64,000 bases of DNA from Gordionus sp. m RMFG-2023 (GCF_954871325.1 NC_088775.1:49949561-50013560), one strand, 5' to 3'. Counted from the first letter of the stretch, positions 34,607-46,726 are shown. Notes: a model not told the origin generated them from the letters alone. Translations and numbers: made by a program.

Positions 34607-34870
34607 GAAGGTCAATATCGTAACTTGAACTGCCATTGGAATGCAGGGACTTTTACTTGGAGCATCATTGAAGTTAGAGGGGGGTAATTAGTTATGAAAT
34701 AACTATCATTATTTGAATAAAATTGGAAAGGGATGAATGGTATTTTCTTTTTTTAATTATTTATATTTGGTAGGAGGTTAAAAGTTTTGAGAGGGTTGAT
34801 ATCATTTATAGATGGTACACAAGCCCCTGTTAAAGTGAATACATCATATTTTCCACAGTACTTTTCTTAA
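34607..34870 (+). CDS. 3' end of an unidentified gene, two exons
   Basis: Exon 1 (34607-34683) follows a TTTTTATAG acceptor and ends at a GTAATT donor. Exon 2 (34774-34870) follows TTTGGTAG and ends in TAA. Exon 1 leaves two bases and exon 2 supplies one, so the frame is kept through both. The joined C-terminus runs from EGQYRNLNCHWNAGTFTWS through IEVRGGRLKVLRG to FIDGTQAPVKVNTSYFPQYF. Composition (Trp, Cys, Gly, Pro) differs from random AT-rich frames around it, and it does not resemble the hAT transposases of this region. I do not recognise the family. Upstream exons were not found; they may lie left of the hAT and satellite at 33106-34490. Confidence 0.45.
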
Positions 34871-35889
34871 GTTAAAATAGAAAATGAGCAAGCATTATCT
34901 TATTTTAATAGATCTCTTTAGGCAATATTTTTTGATATCTAATTTACATATAGAATAAATATTCTTACAAAATAAATTTCATTATAAAAAGTTTTTGAAA
35001 AATGATTTTTTTTATTTATTTAATATGTGAACCAAAAAGTAGAGCATAGCCATATCACATTGTCTAAACCAATAGTTTATTTGTTAAATATATAACTGAA
35101 GTGTAAAATTTTAAAAGAATCACTGATTTGACTAAGACTGGTTAAAAATAACCATGGAAAAAAAACATCAGACAAAAACACCCCAATATAAAAAAATTTA
35201 CATGCTTTAATAAATAAAAGGAAAATGTAATCCTCGTTTTAAACCTAGCCCTTTAGTGTAATACTTGAGTATTATTTTATAATAATATTTTACTAATAAT
35301 GTTGCTCATCAAAAGTGATCATATTTGTAAGGGAAAACAACTATATGACTCAAGGGCTAGGAATATGAATTTTAAAATAATTTTATAATGCATGAAGAAA
35401 GGTAGTTATTTTTGAAATATTAATCGTGGGATTGATGTGGTAGAGAAAGACTGCATCACATATAAAAGAATTTGTAAATACCCTCATAAAATCTGTATCT
35501 TGATAAATGAGTCTGTATGTAGCTAGCTAAATTTTATACCAAAGTAGACCTTCCTATATTTTTGTCACAAAAAATAATGCAAATATAAAAAATTTGAGAC
35601 TATTATATAAAAACAATTTTATTATTGTAGATAAGAATTTAAAAAAATAAACATTCAATATTAATAGCGATTCCTTTAAGATAATCTAATCTTGATCGAT
35701 TTTCAAAATCAGAAACAATTGTTACTATTCTCGCATAGATTTCGATATTTTTTTCTCAGGGTAGAGGGTGTTTACCAGAATTATATTGAGCAATTTTTAA
35801 CTCTGTCAACCCTTGTTTTTTTTAGCCTAGAATATAAATTATAAAGTTTATTAGTAAATCTTTATACTTTTTAAATCATTCTATAAATA
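34871..35889. other. No recognisable gene
   Basis: AT-rich. Two stretches (35380-35545 and 35670-35830) have somewhat coding-like - strand frames with stops, but no family could be named with confidence. Confidence 0.3.
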
Positions 35890-38452
35890 ATAACGGGGGT
35901 CCAGACAGACCTGCTCTGAGCATTAACCCGGGATCCAGACCCGAGATTCAGACCCGTGGTTTAGTCACAGGGTTCAGATAAATGAAAAATAAGAAAAAAT
36001 AAATCATATTTACTAATCTTAAATTAAATCTTATTATACATTCTAAATTAATCATTTAAAGCTTTGTTTATTATTCTCATTTTCTTACCATTTTAATATT
36101 TGTTAAATTGGGGTGCTTTTGATTGGGATCTGTTAAATTCACATTCACATTCACATATAACATAAATTATCCTTACTCAATCAGCATGCGTTTTTTTATT
36201 TTTTTGAATTATTAATTATTATTTTTCACAGGTGCGTACGCAGCGGGGGGGGGCAGGGAGACAAATCCCCCCCCCCCTCCCTCCAAGCCAAAAAATGCAG
36301 ATGCCGGATTATATTTTTTAAAAATATTATTGTTAATATTTATTCCTATCTCATATATATATTTAATTACATTTATTATCACATTCATCTACTAAGTTAT
36401 TTTATAAATTAATTTCGATTTCAAGTTTTCCTTGGCGTAATTTACCTATTATTTTCAAATTTTAGTGACGTATTATTTATCTAAATTTCTAGTCAAATAA
36501 TAATTATCTCTGAAACTCCTTGTCCAACAGGGAGAAAGAAATTGCAAGCTTGTCCAACGAGATCAAGTCTCCGCCATCAAGCAGTAACAGCTTTTATGGA
36601 GTTAGAAGAGTCAATTATTAATGCTATTACTGAAATATCATAATGGCTTGAAAGAAATATTTTCTCAGAAGCAATAAAATTATTGGATTCAATACTTATT
36701 CCAAATTTATTTTCTCATTAGAATGTATTATTTAATTATACAATTATTTTATGTAATACTTTTCAAAAATATGACATTGACTTGATTAAGAAGATGAGAA
36801 TAGCGGAGAGCATTTTATTAGAACTCAAGGAAATTAGAGCTAATGTTGATGAAGAATTTCATATTTTATATGCTATTATGTCAAAAACAGAGCTATACGT
36901 GTTTAATATTTGCCCCCTCCACTTGCAGAAAGCAAGCTCATCGTCAAAACATTAATACAGGATCAGGAGTATTATAAAACAAATGTCCCCACTCTTAGAT
37001 ACATTTATAACCCAAATAAATGTGGTTTTTAATTCATCTTGCAGCACTTACAAATCTGCAGATTTTACTTCCACGAAAGCTTTTCTAACCTTTTTAAGAT
37101 GGTGATAGAAAAAAAAAATATTTGATAGCATTTTATTATGAAGATGTTAAAATATCTTATGATGCCTTGTTAGCTGATGAATACCTATGATCAAAAGATT
37201 AACGATGGTTGATACAGTCCAAAAAATGCTATGTATGCTTTGCATTATTTCAAAAATTTTTAGATATATTCCCAATTTATTAAAATGGTTATATATATAT
37301 TAGCAACTCTTCCCATTAGTAAACTAATGAGAGAACATTCTCTTTTTTAAGAAGAATAACAGTGCCCTGCAGAGGTACCATTTGCAGGGCACGGCCCAGA
37401 TTTTTTTTTAAAATTTTTTTTCGGCCCTGGTTTTTTTTAAATTTCAGGCCCGGCCCGAATTTTTTAAAAATAAATTATATTTAATTTTGATTTTTGTAGC
37501 TTATAATGGTGATTTCAAATACTTAACGCCTAGCAAGGATAGATAATTGAAAAATTAGCTCAAAATATACAAAATACAATTATTCCTAAGAAACTTTTTG
37601 TGTATTAATTTATATTTCCAACATTTAAATTTTTTATACTTTATATATTTTAAAGGCTCAAAAAATTCAAATTTCACTTTTGGGTCATTTAAGTGATTCA
37701 TATCGTGGTTATATTCACTTTATATTTTATAATTCACATTTATTTTATAGTTTTTCAATGCCAGTTTATATATATAATTTTTTTGTAATTCACATTAATT
37801 TAAAATTGTGTATTAGAAAAGTTATTAGTCCTAATAAATTTATGCTTAATATTTTTAAAAATTTTATTATCCCCCCCCCCACCCCCAGACCAAATTCCTG
37901 CGTACGCACCTGATTTTTCAGTGTTATTATGCTTGTGACGATTTAATAAACATGTTGCATTCCATTGTTGAGATAAATGTTTGTAAAAATAATAATAACA
38001 TATTTGCTTTTGTTAACTTGAAGTTGAAAGAAAATGTTGAAAATAAAAACTTTAGATAATCTAACTTTAATTAAAACTATATAAAAAGTTTATTTATATA
38101 TTTTGACTTCAGAGTTCACACCTCATTTTGAACTAGGAAAAGGCATAGCGATATTAATTTATTAAGCCAGGGCTTGCTAAAACACGTTTTAAGAAAGTTT
38201 CCATGACCCATCAACCGGTCTGTTGTTTTGAATCCTTTTTACCGGAAATTATTTTAAAACTCAAAAAAAAGAAATGATTTATATTTTGATTTAAAATTTT
38301 TAAAAAAAAGAAAATAATTTCTAAAAGAAAAATTTAAATTGTTACTGGATATATAAAATGCAAATGTGTTATTCATCTGAACCCGGGTCTAAACATAGTA
38401 ATTACTTACTAATTGCTGGTTAGCGAGAGGAAAATATATTACAATAATATAA
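35890..38452. repeat. Repeat family A, copy 2, split by a hAT element
   Basis: Matches 30795-32190: GACCTGCTCTGAGCATTAAC, then AAATAAATCATATTTACTAA, GTGACGATTTAATAAACATG (37935), the GAACTAGGAAAAGGCATAG region (about 38130) and CATCAACCGGTCTG. It is interrupted exactly at ATTTTTCA by the element 36229-37912. It ends, like copy 1, at a TAG-GATC MITE end. Confidence 0.75.
36229..37912 (+). mobile_element. hAT transposon with exact 8-bp target duplication
   Basis: Perfect terminal inverted repeats CAGGTGCGTACGCAG and CTGCGTACGCACCTG, flanked by ATTTTTCA on both sides (36221-36228, 37913-37920). Next to the ends are long G and C runs. Inside, + strand frames keep relics of a ZMYM1/TTF-like hAT transposase: [20 protein letters not shown], later ERTFSFLRR. 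Between the last block and a short C-terminal relic, about 37355-37500, is a GGCCC-rich MITE-like insertion. The transposase is broken many times, yet the target duplication and ends are perfect. A second copy is at 50109-51974. Confidence 0.92.
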
Positions 38453-38560
38453 TAGTGATCTGCATCGGGCCTAATTTTTCAAGAACCCGAATTTTTTTTA
38501 AAAAAAATTTACCGGCATGGCCAGAATCTATAAAATCAGATGAATTAACATTACCATAAC
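38453..38560. mobile_element. hAT MITE end (TAG-GATC family)
   Basis: Begins TAGTGATCTGCATCGGGCC, the complement of the right end of 62798-63195. It continues with GGGCC- and CCCGAA-type words and is lost by about 38560. Only one end is present. 38560-38832 is AT-rich with nothing seen. Confidence 0.6.
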
Positions 38561-38832
38561 CAAATATGATAATTATTTACAGTAACATCCTATATTGAAG
38601 GAACTAATTCAATACTTACCAAATATAAAATGTGCCCAAAACTATTTTATCAGTTTCAAAATCTTCAAGTTCCAATTTAAAACGAAATTTGGTTGTAATA
38701 TTAATTATCGTTTTATATAATATAACTATGTAAAATAATTAAATTTGAAGGAAAAATGCATTTTGATTTGACCTCAACAATGACGTTAGTTATTTTAAAT
38801 TAAAAAAATTAGTGGCCTAAAATATGGTCAAC

Positions 38833-40029
38833 CAGGCGCGTAACCAATGGGGGGGAAAGGGGGAAATTCCCCCCCCATCGCAAATTTGACTATTTTCAAA
38901 AACATAATTTTAAGCTAATAAAAATTTTACCCCTACCCCCCAGACCCCCCCCCCACCCCACCAATCAAAATTTTACAAATATTTGAATATCAATTTTCCA
39001 ATATATTATTCAAAAATATTAATAAAATGGAAAAATATTTAGTCAAAGAGATTGAAATCAAACGATAATTTATAAATAAGGTTGAGCATGAAAAAAAAGT
39101 AAGGTGTCGTTAGCAGCGATATCATTATTGAATTCAATTGATCAATCAGAGTTTATCATTGCTGCAAGTTGCATCAATAAATTATTTTCCTATAGCTCAC
39201 TACTTTGTAGAAATTTAAAAAAACCAAATTTAGATTTGGTTCAGGTTATTGATTTGGCGGAAAATATGCATGAACAGGTAGATACAATAAGAATGAATGT
39301 AGACGTTGAATCGAAGGCTAAATTTTATGATATAATACTAATTAAACCTCGTCTAGCACCTAGGCCATTATTGAGATGAAAATAAATATTGGCTCAACTG
39401 AAGAATATTATAAAATATCCATTTTCATCCCATTCTTAGATACTTTTTTATCGCAAATAAAAGTACGGGTTTTAGATAAAAAACAAGTCTTTAGCAATCT
39501 TCAAGTTTTATTACCCAAAGATCCTTCTTCATTTTCTAATACCACTATTGGTAAAATTAAATATTTAGAAAAATTTTATTCCTATGAGATTGATACTGAA
39601 ATAAATTTAATCAGTGAATTCGAATTGTGGTATAAATATTTATACGTTTAGCTATTTTACCTGAGCTTGCTATTGATATGCTCAATCGGTGTAATGAAAC
39701 CTAGGCTCAATTCCCAAATATTTTGAAGTTGTTTTATATTCTTGCATGTTTGCCTATTACAACATGTACGAATGAAAGGACTTTTTCCAACTTGAGAGGG
39801 TTGAAAACATATTTACGAAGTACTGAATCTCGGCTAAATGGGTTAGCTCTGTTAAATATACACAGAGATTTGGTTCTAACGACAAACGAAATAATTAAAA
39901 ATCTTGTATTTGATAAGAAGTTAAAAAAACTTGTTAATTTAATTATTTTCTAGTCAATATTTTAAACTACTATTAGTATTTTCAATAAAAAAATTATATT
40001 CTACTTATATTGCATGAGAATTTAAGCTG
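38833..40029 (+). mobile_element. hAT transposon copy, N-terminally deleted
   Basis: Left end CAGGCGCGTAACC followed by G and C runs. Three open pieces lie at 39104-39379, 39376-39651 and 39723-39953. The last holds the hAT dimerisation signature PITTCTNERTFSNLRGLKTY and a RLNGLALLNIHRDL block, as in ZMYM1-like hAT proteins. The middle piece has YYKISIFIPFLDTFLSQI. The catalytic N-terminal two thirds are missing, so the copy depends on others. It ends at TTTAAGCTG, the same place as the sister copy at 42029, without a visible matching inverted repeat. Confidence 0.75.
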
Positions 40030-40161
40030 TTGATAATAAATTTTATGGCGCCATTGCTAAAACTTAATTATATTTTATTTGAGATTTAAATAATAGAACT
40101 AAATGTTTACCGTCGTTATTGAGATATTTATAAAATTCCTGGCATGCATATTATATATTTG

Positions 40162-40586
40162 TTACCATTTGCCTCTAATGTTGTTAATGCAATCCGATAT
40201 CTCTCCTTTTTCCGCAGTCCATATCAGGCTAAAAATACGCTCAATTGAGGCATTAGAATGAGGTAAGGAGAAGGCATACTCGTATATTTTTTCCAAGCAT
40301 GGGGATTTATCGTTATTAAGAAAAAATTCTACCCATTTCTCCTCTGCTTTTAGATCATCTAACTTTAAGTATTTTGGAGAATCATAAAAAATAAAGAGAA
40401 TTACAATCTCCTCAAACAAGGTGTCAATGTCTTTCTGTATTTTTAATATATTTATTAAATTATAAAAACCATCAATTGATAGTTTCTGTTCCAAGGTCAT
40501 AATATTTATACATTTGCAAATAGAGTTATTAAAACCATATTTTGATTGTAAATATTCTAAAATTGTCTTAATAAAAATATCTGCTT
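40162..40586 (-). pseudogene. Second-family hAT transposase C-terminus
   Basis: On the - strand an open frame of about 140 codons ends with the block EYAFSLPHSNASIERIFSLI, the hAT dimerisation core of a family different from its neighbours. Its upstream part is cut off at 40586, where the sister copy 40587-42029 starts, so that copy inserted into or beside this one. The 3' side runs into AT-rich DNA. Confidence 0.65.
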
Positions 40587-42029
40587 CAGGCGCATAACCA
40601 ATCATCGCAAATTTGACTGTTTTCATAAATATCATTTTAACCCAATCAAAATTTTACAAATATTTGAATATCAATTTTCCAATATAAAAATTATTTTTTA
40701 TAAATAAATTTTATTAAAATTTCCTTTCCTTGTGACTAAGTACATTAACGTTATTCAAAAATATTAATATAATGGAAAAATTTTTAGTCTAAGAGATTGA
40801 AATCAAACCGTAATTTATTTTATTATTATATAATTATTTTATTAAATTCAAAATAGTGAGTTAGAATTAATAAGTATTAATAATATTTTAATTATTAATA
40901 AATATCTATAATTTTTTAAATATTTTTCATTTTTACTTCCATTTTGTAGAACAAGAAATAGAAATACAAAAGTTAAATAAGGCTGAGCATGAAAAAAAGT
41001 AATGTGTCGTCAGAAGCGATATCATTATTGAATTCAATTGATCAATCAGAGTTTATCATTGCTGCTAGTTGCATCAATAAATTATTTTTAGCTCACTACT
41101 TTGTAGAAATTTACAAAAACCAAATTTAGATTTGGTTCAGGTTATTGATTTGGTTCAGGTTATTGATTTGGATGAACAGGTAGATACAATAAGAATGAAT
41201 GTAGATGAATATTTTCATAATATTTATCTAAACGTTGAATCGAAGGCTAAATTTTATGATATAACACTAACTAAACCTCGTCTAGCTCTAGGCAATTATT
41301 GAGGTGTAAAATAAATATTATCTCAACTGAAGAATATTATAAAATATCCATTTTCATCCCATTCTTAGATACTTTTTTATCGCAAATAAGTCGATTTTTA
41401 GATAAAAAACAAGTCTTTAGCAATCTTTAAGTTTTATTACCCAAATATCCTTCTTCGTTTTCTAATGCCACTATTGGTAAAATTAAATATTTAGCAAAAT
41501 TTTATTCCTATGATATTGATACTGAAATTAATTTAGTGAATTCGAATTGTGGTATAAATATTTACTAAGTTTAGCTATTTTACCTGAGAATGCTATTGAT
41601 GCGCTCAATCGGTGTAAAGAAACCTAGGCTCAATTCCCAAATATTTTGAAGTTGTTTTATATTTTTGCATGTTTGCCTATTACAACATGTACGAATGAAA
41701 GGAATTTTTCCAACTTGAGAAGGTTGAAAACATATTTACGAAGTACTACTTCCGAATCTCGCTAAATGGGTTACCTCTGTTAGATATCCACAGAGATTTG
41801 GTTCCAACGACAAACGAAATTCTTGATGAACTGGCACATTCCCACGAAAATTAAAAATCACATTATAATTATAGTATTTAATAAAAAATTTTGTATAATA
41901 TTGTATTTGATAAGAAGAAAAAAAACTTGTTTTTTAAATTATTTTCTAGTCAATATTTTATACACACTACTATTAGTATTTTCAATAAAAAAATTATATT
42001 CTACTTATATTGTATGAGAACTTAAGCTG
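40587..42029 (+). mobile_element. hAT transposon, sister copy of 38833-40029
   Basis: Starts CAGGCGCATAACC and follows the first copy throughout, for example GCGATATCATTATTGAATTC near 41018 and ACATGTACGAATGAAAGGA near 41688. It has an extra AT-rich segment near 40690-40980 and a 19-base duplicated GGTTATTGATTTGG tract near 41140-41170. Frames are more broken than in the first copy. It ends at CTTAAGCTG. Confidence 0.7.
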
Positions 42030-42104
42030 AGGCTAGTTTTTTTATAAAAAAATGACATTAAACTTTATTTCAATTTACATTTAAAAAAACTTTATTAAAT
42101 ATTA

Positions 42105-43650
42105 TATATCTAACTTAAAATAGTTAAAAATAGAAATATAATTATTATTAAATTATGAATAATTTAATAATAGCTAAAACATAAGACCCGGCCGAAGGCT
42201 GGGGGAAAGCTGGCCAAAGGCCAGGTAAGGGAGTTTGGTGGCGAAGCCCCCAATAAATCCCCCCCCCCCCATAAGAAGCTTCATTTATAAATGTATTAAT
42301 TAGAGTATTATTTGAACATTTTAATATAATATATTTAGGCTAATTGGCAATAGCGCCATAAAATTTATTACTGCATGATGTAGATTTCCTACATGTGAAA
42401 TGAATCCCAAATATGCTTCTGCCATTTCATACTCGAAAAAATTTCTTAAAATTTTAGGACAGCTTTTAAAATCTTTATTTAAAAAGTATTTTTTTAAGGG
42501 TTTGTAAAATTTTAAAATTCTATCGATGGTAGTTATTAATGACAACCACCTGATAGGTATATATAGCAACAACTCACACCATTCCAAGTTAGACCACTTC
42601 AATCTTTTAATTCATTAACTCTTTTAGTTGATGTACTAAATTCGTTAAAACAATTCATCACAATTATTTCGACCACAGATTGCCTTCTTGCAAGAATTAT
42701 GTAGTATATGGCATATACAGCCAATTGGTACTAATTCATTATTGTGCTACCACAATTCAGTAACTTTGGTTTTTGCCAAAATTTACAGAGGCATTATCAG
42801 CGCAGAAAGCTGACATGCAAATCACTGATAACCCTGAATTAGCTATATTTACCATTATGTGGCTAGCTACATCGTTGGATTTTTACTATCCGAGGAAAAA
42901 ATTTTAATAGTTTTATTGAAATGTTCTTATTCTTGTTGAAATAGCGAAGGATCGAGGGAAATGTTTTAATATTTCCCTTATTAGATGCATCTGTTAGAAT
43001 TGCACAGTGGCGTAGCTACGGGGGTGGTTTTTGGGTTTGGACCCCTCCCAGAGCAAATTTTTTTTTAGATTATACGTTCAAAATCAAATAAATACCATTA
43101 ATATTTATATTTTTCTGGTTTTGATGTTTGTGGAAGGATATTATATTAATATTGAAATTATTCTGGGTAGTATTATTATAAAGTCATTGAAAATAATTTA
43201 CTAAATTATAATAACATATTATTCATGCATTTATTTATTATATATTGTCGAAGATGTGGTTATGATTTTTAAGATAAACCAGGCCGAAGGCCGGGCAAAA
43301 GGGCCGAAGACTCGTTAAAAGGGGTCTGGGGGCGAAGCCTCCAGGATTTTATATGTATGGACCCCCTCTAAGAAAAATTCCTACCTACGCCACTGGAATT
43401 GCATATGGATGCCCATCTTTCAAATCATCTAGAATTGACCTCTAGGATTTAGGTACTAAAACACTTGTAGCCTTGCTCATTTTTGTTCTGCCACAAGTAA
43501 GGTTTGCACTTATATTGGAGTCATTAAATATCATGAGAAAAACACATTGTGATAATATAGCTCTGCGAATTTGAATACATGATAGATGTATACTATTTCC
43601 GTAAATGTAGTTGCATCTGTATTATTTATTATTTTTGAGAATATTTTTGT
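42105..43650 (-). mobile_element. hAT fragment with GGCC-palindrome arm and transposase relic
   Basis: 42105-42290 is the reverse complement of the arm at 33130-33270, with CGGCCGAAGGCTGG words and a C run. 42310-43560 is homologous, in the same orientation, to 33420-34080. The - strand piece 42602-42321 reads RWLSLITTIDRILKFYKPLK, then CPKILRNFFEYEMAEAYLGF, part of a hAT transposase. The mixed orientation of arm and body suggests two elements abut here. A MITE (43005-43395) is nested within it. Confidence 0.6.
43005..43395. mobile_element. hAT MITE with exact 8-bp target duplication and empty site
   Basis: Ends CAGTGGCGTAGCTACGG and, complemented, CAGTGGCGTAGGTAGG. It is flanked by GAATTGCA at 42997-43004 and 43396-43403. 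The paralogous copy at 33952-33959 has a single GAATTGCA, so the insertion is later than the split of the two host copies. The inside has GGCCGAAGG words and no coding sequence. Confidence 0.93.
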
Positions 43651-43849
43651 ATTGCAATCGATGTTAATATACTCCCCTGTACTGACTTATATGAATGAAA
43701 TGATGTTGATTTATTATTAGATAAAAATAAAACGGGATGGAAAGAAATTTACAAATTAGACATGTTTTTCGAATAAATATTTAAAATTTATTTTAAAAAT
43801 ATAAAAATAATCAATTAATGTCTCTCATATATATTAAAAACGTTAAAAT

Positions 43850-44895
43850 ACTTTTTTTTTAAATTTGCGGGAGAAATTTTTAAAAGGAGCTAGCTCCCGC
43901 TCCAAGTAATGGACTCCGTAGCCGCTCCTATAATTTTCATTTAGAAAGTACACGAAACAAAATCATATTTTTTTATCAAAAATGTTTTATTTATATTAAA
44001 TGATACATCAAAATATCTATAATCTTTTATTAACTTTTAAAAGTAATAAATTTTCTAAATCTGAATCTAGCAAACATACACACTTCTCACCTAAAACCTG
44101 TTTAGCAATGCTAAACAGGCGCTCAACAGGAGGACTAGAGAGAAGCGTGGTATTGTATTTTATAAAAATATTTTTAAATTCAGGAAATTTATCAAAAATA
44201 GTAAGTTTGACATCATTATTTAAAAAATATTTGTCCAATATATTATTTTCCTGATGATCAATTTCAATCTTTCAAATCATTGCAAGGTTCCCGTTATTAA
44301 TAACTATTTTTGCATCAGTGATTTGTTTTCTTAAAAATATTAATTAATTTGTATTTTAGTTTCATATTTTGTGCATTTTTTATCCATTCCCAATTTAATT
44401 TGAATGCAAGATGGATAATAGCCGCAATAATATTTTCATCATTAAAAACATTTGAAAATTTGCAATAAGTATTTAACTAGATAATTTTTTTTATATTTCG
44501 ATTTCTTCTACTATGATGTCTGGATCCATAATATCAGAAACTATTTTTTATCATATATCTATAAAATGAATATAAATATGACTTACAAGATTTTCAATAT
44601 AAAAAGAAAAAAAACTCGATGTTTGATATTTTAACTGATTAAATGAAAAATTAATATAAAACTCGGCTCTCAACATTTAATATTGCATAAATCTAAATAA
44701 AAACTTTTTATTAAATTGTAATTAACAAATAAATAGACTCATTAATATTTAAAAAATCATTTAATTTATACATTAAATTTAAAAGAGCGATGAAGCGGCG
44801 CTCCTCCACTCCAGCCCTAAAAGTAACTTGTTCCCGCTTCCGATTTTTATAAGGAGGGGCTCTCTAGGAGCGCTTCTCCTTAACAACTCTGGTTT
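43850..44895 (-). mobile_element. hAT fragment with transposase C-terminus
   Basis: The - strand frame 44238-44017 gives FPEFKNIFIKYNTTLLSSPP then VERLFSIAKQVLGEK, followed by LLLLKVNKRL: the classic hAT dimerisation motif. GC-rich arms with GGAGC-type words lie at 43870-43925 and 44800-44895; the right one ends AACAACTCTG. The inner part is AT-rich and broken. Confidence 0.6.
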
Positions 44896-45480
44896 TGATA
44901 TAAGAAACTTAATCTTCTTGATAGTGAAGTTTTTTAATTGATCTTGCAGTTATACAATTTATAGTTATTTCTAAACAAATAGAGGTAATGGATATGATAG
45001 ATCAAATTTATCTGACATTCCTTAAGTTATCACTCTTACGGTTAGAGATCCAACAATATATTTTAAAAAACGGAAATAATTTTTATTGCTGCGACATACA
45101 TTACCCTACTCATATACTTGACCCAAGATATTGCGAATTAAATAATTGTAATTATATCTTACTTGTTTAAACCTAACCAGGACAAACAATGATATTTTCC
45201 AACTCACAATGCCATGACAGACCAAACGTTAAAATAAAAATACAACCGACAACTCTGTGGGAAATCAAGAACAGATTATGGAAACTTACAGGAGAAGAAA
45301 TTATAAAAATAATTTTTGAAGAAAACAAAATTTTAACATTTTAATTTTAAAATAATTTTGAAAAACGATGCTCATTTCTTTTATTTTTTAAAAATTATAT
45401 ATATTTAAAATAACATGTAAACTATTTGTAAAATAAAATTTATATAAAAACTATATTAAATAAAATCAAACAAATATAGC
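44896..45480 (+). other. AT-rich, weak transposase-like traces
   Basis: An open piece at 44988-45170 contains THILDPRYCELN, which recalls the LLDPRY block of hAT transposases, and about 45220-45330 reads TLWEIKNRLWKLTGEE. This is too short for a firm call. Confidence 0.3.
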
Positions 45481-45483
45481 AAC

Positions 45484-45670
45484 CTTAATAATGTTTTGTT
45501 TGTTCCGGTAGTCTCAGATATCTGTGAATCATTTGGACCCCAAGCCCTAAAATTATTCAAAACAATAGGGCAAAGGTTATGCTTAATCACAGATGACCCA
45601 AAAGAAGGCTTCTACTTTCGACAGAGAATATCAACTGAAATCTGCCATTCTAACTGCATATCCATACATG
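45484..45670 (+). pseudogene. RLE-type LINE, C-terminal fragment
   Basis: Reads FGPQALKLFKTIGQRL, then DDPKEGFYFRQRIS. It parallels 96-257 and the C-terminus of the - strand copy at 61445-61600, and represents the block that follows the endonuclease. Only this last part is left, as expected of a 5'-truncated LINE insertion. Confidence 0.6.
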
Positions 45671-45784
45671 GGTCTATAAGCTTCATTTTGAAAAACAGTA
45701 TTAGATTATTTGTTTTTCAATTTCCTTCTTCCTACTATGCCTTCATAAAAATAATAACCATGTGGAAAACTTGTATAATTTGGG

Positions 45785-45940
45785 CTTATGGTAATTAGCG
45801 CAACTCTGTAATTTGCCCAAAATTTTAAGTCCCAATCAAATTCCTATTAAATATTATTAGAAAGTAAAAAGTCTTAATATGGACAACTGTTGGGTAAAAA
45901 TCTAGGTCCCCACGGTGCATAGACAGGTTTTACTGTATAA
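45785..45940. mobile_element. pogo/Tigger-type MITE end
   Basis: The right end, complemented, is TACAGTAAAACCTGTCTATG, typical of pogo/Tigger-like elements, and is followed by TA. It goes on with the GGGGACCTAGATTTTTACC-type sequence usual in such MITEs. The other end was not found; it may be cut by the LINE fragment on its left. Confidence 0.5.
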
Positions 45941-46004
45941 AGAATACATTCTTTTAAAAATAAATTTTAAAATTATTATTTCAATTTTATAAGAATACTG
46001 ATAT

Positions 46005-46726
46005 CAAGGATGTAAACCTTACGACTAAAAAATGGTCCATGTTTAGGAATAAAATTTTAAAAAGGATTTGGGTCCAGGATTTGTAGAACATAGAAAAATG
46101 TTGACTCAAAATCACACCATTTTTTTAATTTATTTATTTTTATATACTGGTAGATAATGTAAAAGAAAAAATTTAAAAATTAATTAATTTATATTTTAAA
46201 TCATGCAAATCTGACAAATATACATTTCAAAGTAGAAAATGCACGTTCTATGCTGATCTAAAATAAATCGTTACTTGTGTTACTACACACATGAAGAGTC
46301 TAGATAGGATATATAGTTCTGGATATATTGAAGAATTTTCTTCCCAGAATTTTAAAATATTTGCATCTATATTTATTCTCTTAACTATGATAACTTTTGA
46401 TTAAAGATGTATTAGGAATTTAAGGTTCCTCCTTTTAATCTGAATTATAATTTTTTTCTTCATCTAAATGTAAATTTTCAAAGTCATCAACGGTGTTGTT
46501 ATCATCATTATAAAAACTAGAAAATTTTGAAAAATACTAAAAAGAATTATTTTACAAAAAAAATGTTCTACTTCTTTAATGAATGTAAAAAACAAAGTTT
46601 TTTTAATATTATTTGTAAAATAATTTTTATATATTTTTCTGACACCTTGAACCCTTCCTGTTTTAAAAATGGTCTGAGTTGGTTCAGCAAAAATACGAGA
46701 GTTCAGGATCCGGGTTCACATCTCTG
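46005..46726 (-). mobile_element. Decayed hAT element, GGTTC family
   Basis: Left CAAGGATGTAAACC and complemented right CAGAGATGTGAACCCGG match the ends of 20645-21405. On the - strand, about 46395-46195, relics read DANILKFWEENSSIYPELYI and LSRLFMCVV, a hAT C-terminal region. It links the MITEs of this family to a hAT transposase. Target duplication is not convincing. Confidence 0.55.

Noticed and set aside
35380-35545. A - strand stretch with a Thr-Asp-Ser-like motif that could recall a B-type DNA polymerase of a Polinton
   Set aside because: Too short and too weak; no other Polinton part was seen nearby.
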